A stretch of DNA of 8,003 nucleotides, from positions 1 to 8,003 of the forward strand of contig JBHAEP010000049.1 in the NCBI GenBank assembly GCA_041855665.1. The letters are read 5' to 3'. The position numbers were made by a program, and so were the translations under genes. Below the pieces are notes generated by a model, which made no database searches, had not been told where the DNA came from, and was given only the letters and a program-made list of their open reading frames with translations. Source of the stretch: JBHAEP01 sp041855665 (GTDB lineage Bacteria; Patescibacteriota; Saccharimonadia; Saccharimonadales; Saccharimonadaceae). Position 1 is the stretch's first letter; every line of letters starts with the position of its first letter. Shown here in pieces: positions 6,051 to 8,003 of the stretch.

Positions 6051-6251
6051 CTATCCTTGAGTTACGAATGGAAGTAGTGCTAGATGACGTGCGCGCTTGA
6101 TAGCAACCGCAAGCTGGCGCTGTTGCTTTACACTTAGACCAGTTTTAGCAATTGGTTCAATCTGACCATAAACATTAATGTAGCGCTGCAATGTCTTCAC
6201 ATCGCGATAGTCAAAATACGCTGGAGTATCTTTTTTAAATCGTTTTGCCAT
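6051..6251 (-). CDS. rpsR: Small ribosomal subunit protein bS18
   Basis: bS18 binds the central domain of 16S rRNA as a heterodimer with bS6 on the platform. The 66-residue protein is short but complete. It has the typical core FDYRDVKTLQRYI (about 13-25), G-x-I-x-P-x-x-x-T-G (29-38), and the closing QQRQLAVAIKRARHLALLPF helix and tail. It lacks the N-terminal Cys-containing extension seen in some bS18 proteins. AAAGGA lies about 9 nt before the ATG. It sits 22 nt after ssb and 3 nt before efp in one operon. Confidence 0.97.
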   Translation of the reverse strand: MAKRFKKDTPAYFDYRDVKTLQRYINVYGQIEPIAKTGLSVKQQRQLAVAIKRARHLALLPFVTQG

Positions 6252-6273
6252 AATGACAATCCTTTCTTATTTA

Positions 6274-6699
6274 TTAAAATGGAATTTCACTTAAATCAAT
6301 TGGGGTATCATCGATATTGCTATCATCAACCTGATCTTTGTTTGATGCTGGGGCTTGATATGAGCTGCCACCTTCACGGTTTGGACTATCTAGGAAAGTG
6401 ATGTCTGTAGCAGTTACTTCGATGCGACTGCGACGTTTTCCAGTTTCTTTATCTTCCCAGCTATCTTGGCGAAGTCGACCCTGAACTAAAACGCGACTTC
6501 CCTTGCTGATATATTGCACAGCTAGCTCGCCTAACTTTTCCCATGCTGTTACATCGAAAAAGTCAGCTTGATCATCCTGACCAAATCGGTCCACTGCGAT
6601 ACTAAAACTAGCATTCGTTTTTCCAGAAGCTGTAGTGCGCTGTTCTGGGTCTCGAGTTAAACGACCCATCAAAATTACTTGGTTGATGCTTTTTGCCAT
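6274..6699 (-). CDS. ssb: Single-stranded DNA-binding protein
   Basis: SSB coats single-stranded DNA in replication, repair and recombination, and recruits partner enzymes through its C-terminal tip. The 141-residue protein has an OB fold at about 4-108, with NQVILMGRLTRDPEQR at the start, FFDVTAWEKLGELA at 47-60, and the KGSRVLVQGRL strand. A short flexible Ser/Asn/Asp linker and an acidic tail follow, ending D-L-S-E-I-P-F, a variant of the DDDIPF tip. AAGGGGAT precedes the ATG. The position between rpsF and rpsR is the classical arrangement, 21 nt after rpsF and 22 nt before rpsR. Confidence 0.97.
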   Translation of the reverse strand: MAKSINQVILMGRLTRDPEQRTTASGKTNASFSIAVDRFGQDDQADFFDVTAWEKLGELAVQYISKGSRVLVQGRLRQDSWEDKETGKRRSRIEVTATDITFLDSPNREGGSSYQAPASNKDQVDDSNIDDTPIDLSEIPF

Positions 6700-6720
6700 A
6701 AAAATCCCCTTTTGCTTAAA

Positions 6721-7056
6721 TTAAGCTTCTTCTGATTCGTCTTTTTTAGCTTCAGCTAGAGCTTGACGACCTTTTTCGTCAACCTTGACTAGCAAGTAGC
6801 GAAGAACTTCATCAGTAATGTTTAGAGTGTTGCTGATCTTTAGCGGAGCTTCTGCTGGAAGTTCAACATCAAGCTGAACGTAAACTGCAAAATCTTCTTT
6901 ATTGATGCGGTATGCAAGTTTTTTCTTACCCCAAACATCTTCTTTTTTAATTTCGCCGCCGGCTTTTTTCACGATATCGCGAACTTTACCAAGTGGCGCT
7001 TCTAGATCTGCTTCAAGATCTGGGTGAATAAGAACTGTTAGTTCGTACTCTTTCAT
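6721..7056 (-). CDS. rpsF: Small ribosomal subunit protein bS6
   Basis: bS6 pairs with bS18 on the 30S platform. The 111 residues show the family core: YELTVLIHPDLE at 4-15, the KxGGEIKKEDVWGKKKLAYRI segment at about 31-52, FAVYVQLDVELPAEA at about 56-70, and LNITDEVLRYLLVKVD near 78-93, followed by a short Glu/Lys-rich tail. A very strong AAAGGAGGA ribosome site (7069-7061) precedes the ATG. It is the first gene of the rpsF-ssb-rpsR-efp operon, with its own promoter at 7127-7135 and a ~64-nt leader that can fold in several ways. Confidence 0.97.
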   Translation of the reverse strand: MKEYELTVLIHPDLEADLEAPLGKVRDIVKKAGGEIKKEDVWGKKKLAYRINKEDFAVYVQLDVELPAEAPLKISNTLNITDEVLRYLLVKVDEKGRQALAEAKKDESEEA

Positions 7057-7068
7057 AGAATCCTCCTT

Positions 7069-7114
7069 TGGAATCCAATTTGGATGGTTACCTTATTCCA
7101 GGCAACCTTAGGTT
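7069..7114 (-). promoter_or_regulatory. Structured leader of the rpsF operon with alternative hairpins
   Basis: On the minus strand three pairings compete. AACC/GGTT are 7114-7111 with 7107-7104. GGTTGCC/GGTAACC are 7107-7101 with 7092-7086 (7 bp, one G-U). TGGAAT/ATTCCA are 7100-7095 with 7074-7069. The last ends directly at the ribosome site. Each of the first two uses the GGTT at 7107-7104. Autoregulation by the S6:S18 pair is known in many bacteria, but the bulged CCG of that known motif is not seen here, so any such role is inference. Confidence 0.4.
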
Positions 7115-7126
7115 AATAACTCTTTA

Positions 7127-7135
7127 ATTATAGCA
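7127..7135 (-). promoter_or_regulatory. Extended -10 promoter of the rpsF-ssb-rpsR-efp operon
   Basis: On the minus strand TGC followed by TATAAT (7132-7127) is a perfect extended -10. At 17-bp spacing the -35 position (7155-7150) falls within the upstream terminator stem and is not consensus. Start near 7120 gives a leader of about 64 nt. Confidence 0.7.
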
Positions 7136-7140
7136 TATTT

Positions 7141-7177
7141 TTAAACAAAATACCACCCCTTGAACTGGAGTGGTATT
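7141..7177 (-). terminator. Intrinsic terminator after ftsK
   Basis: On the minus strand AATACCACTCC (7177-7167) and GGGGTGGTATT (7159-7149) make an 11-bp stem with one G-U pair and a 7-nt loop, followed by a broken U-run (TTGTTT, 7148-7143). It begins seven bases beyond the ftsK stop and ends just before the rpsF -10 element. Confidence 0.85.
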
Positions 7178-7184
7178 TGAAATT

Positions 7185-8003
7185 TTAATCTTCACCTTCT
7201 GGACCGAAAACATCTTCCATGCTATGAACTAGAATTTCGCGAGGCTTTGAGCCATTGGCTGGACCGATAATTCCCTGTTCTTCCATTTCATCCATAATTC
7301 TAGCAGCTTTACTGTAGCCAATTCCTAGTTTACGTTGCAAAAGACTTGTACTAGCTTTTCGATTTTCAACAGCTACTCGTACCGCATCCTTGAAAGTGTC
7401 ATTAGTAGAGCTAGATCCGCCACCATCCATAACAACGCCACCTTTAGCATCAATATGAACAGGTTGACTAATGATTTCTTCATTATATTGCGGAGCGGAT
7501 TGAGCGCGTAAATGATCAGTAATCTTCAAAACTTCATCATCTGAAACCCAAGCACCCTGAACGCGGATTGGTTTATTCATTTTTGGACCAAGCAATAGCA
7601 TATCACCTTGACCAAGTAGAGATTCAGCGCCACCTTGGTCGAGAATTGTTCGACTATCTGTATTACTTGCAACTGTAAAGGCAATCCTAGATGGAACATT
7701 AGCCTTAATAAGCCCAGTAATAACATTCACACTCGGACGCTGAGTAGCAAGAACCAGATGAATACCGACAGCACGAGCTTTCTGTGCTAAACGAACAATC
7801 AACGCCTCAACCTCTCTAGAGGCAACCATCATAAGATCCGCTAACTCATCGATAACAATCACGATATACGGCATCTTACCCTCTTCTGGCTTAGTATCTT
7901 CAGGGCCATCCTCGCCTTCGACTGGAATCTTTTTTGCCTCTTTGGCTATCTTTTCATTGTAGCTTTTAATATTTCGCAACTTATCTTCAGCTAGAAGCTT
8001 GTA
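7185..8003 (-). CDS. ftsK: FtsK/SpoIIIE-family DNA translocase, C-terminal part (start beyond right edge)
   Basis: FtsK is a septum-located hexameric ATPase that pumps DNA to clear the closing division site. The frame is open to the right edge; 272 residues are visible and the membrane domain and Walker A motif lie outside. A TTG at 7979 is in frame but internal, since the family sequence (Y-K-L-L-A-E...LRNIKSYNEK) continues upstream of it. Visible parts are: Walker B YIVIVIDELADLM (about residues 46-58 of the fragment); the conserved segment ARAVGIHLVLATQRPSVNV, NVPSRIAF and DQGGAESLLGQGDML; a short Ser/Gly linker; and the winged-helix gamma domain (about 203-259, with STSLLQRKLGIGYSKAARIMDEMEEQGIIGP), which in well-studied FtsK reads polar KOPS sequences and contacts XerD. 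It closes with an acidic tail. A terminator follows at once, separating it from the rpsF operon. Confidence 0.95.
   Translation of the reverse strand, partial: YKLLAEDKLRNIKSYNEKIAKEAKKIPVEGEDGPEDTKPEEGKMPYIVIVIDELADLMMVASREVEALIVRLAQKARAVGIHLVLATQRPSVNVITGLIKANVPSRIAFTVASNTDSRTILDQGGAESLLGQGDMLLLGPKMNKPIRVQGAWVSDDEVLKITDHLRAQSAPQYNEEIISQPVHIDAKGGVVMDGGGSSSTNDTFKDAVRVAVENRKASTSLLQRKLGIGYSKAARIMDEMEEQGIIGPANGSKPREILVHSMEDVFGPEGED

Noticed and set aside
7977..7979. TTG as start of the FtsK-like gene.
   Set aside because: The frame stays open to the edge and the upstream residues continue the FtsK pattern, so the gene is cut by the window and the TTG is internal.
1..8003. Recoded genetic code (UGA as Gly), CRISPR array, insertion sequence or tRNA.
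   Set aside because: UGA terminates the PBP-like gene exactly where tlyA begins; no regularly spaced repeats, transposase or cloverleaf were seen by eye on either strand.

Overview
The window looks like a chromosomal segment of a Candidate Phyla Radiation bacterium, most likely a Saccharibacteria (TM7) relative. The grounds are compact AT-leaning genes, a short ribosomal/replication operon, a FtsK-like translocase, a peptidoglycan-type cell wall (sortase, penicillin-binding fold) and a single-copy YchF. This assignment is an inference from gene content and style. UGA is used as an ordinary stop (end of the gene at 3760-5457), so the UGA=Gly code of Gracilibacteria/SR1 does not apply.

Layout, left to right. 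(1) 1-664, minus: the first 221 codons of an exported surface protein that runs off the left edge. It has its own extended -10 promoter and a ~147-nt leader carrying a 10-bp hairpin, and its codon use is much more C/G-ending than its neighbours. (2) 665-893: divergent promoter region. (3) 894-1973, plus: ychF, apparently leaderless. (4) 1976-2013: bidirectional terminator between convergent genes. (5) 2029-2931, minus: membrane-anchored sortase-like protein behind a perfect TTGACA-17-TATAAT promoter, with no Arg at the usual catalytic position. (6) 3041-5457, minus: a two-gene unit, a membrane-anchored penicillin-binding/beta-lactamase-fold protein followed by tlyA (ATGA overlap). The unit starts from a second apparently leaderless promoter embedded in a 25-bp inverted repeat. 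(7) 5487-7056, minus: rpsF-ssb-rpsR-efp operon, with efp where rplI often sits. (8) 7185-8003, minus: C-terminal part of an FtsK/SpoIIIE translocase running off the right edge, closed by its own terminator.

The genes fall into two themes. One is translation: YchF, TlyA, EF-P, S6 and S18, with SSB as the replication partner in the S6/S18 operon. The other is the cell surface: exported protein, sortase and PBP-like enzyme, plus division-linked FtsK. No mobile element, CRISPR array, tRNA or rRNA was found. I see no clearly new multi-gene system. The most unusual signals are regulatory (two leaderless start sites, one inside a palindrome; structured leaders) and biochemical (EF-P with Arg at the modification tip, a sortase lacking the expected Arg, a beta-lactamase fold lacking an obvious deacylating Glu).
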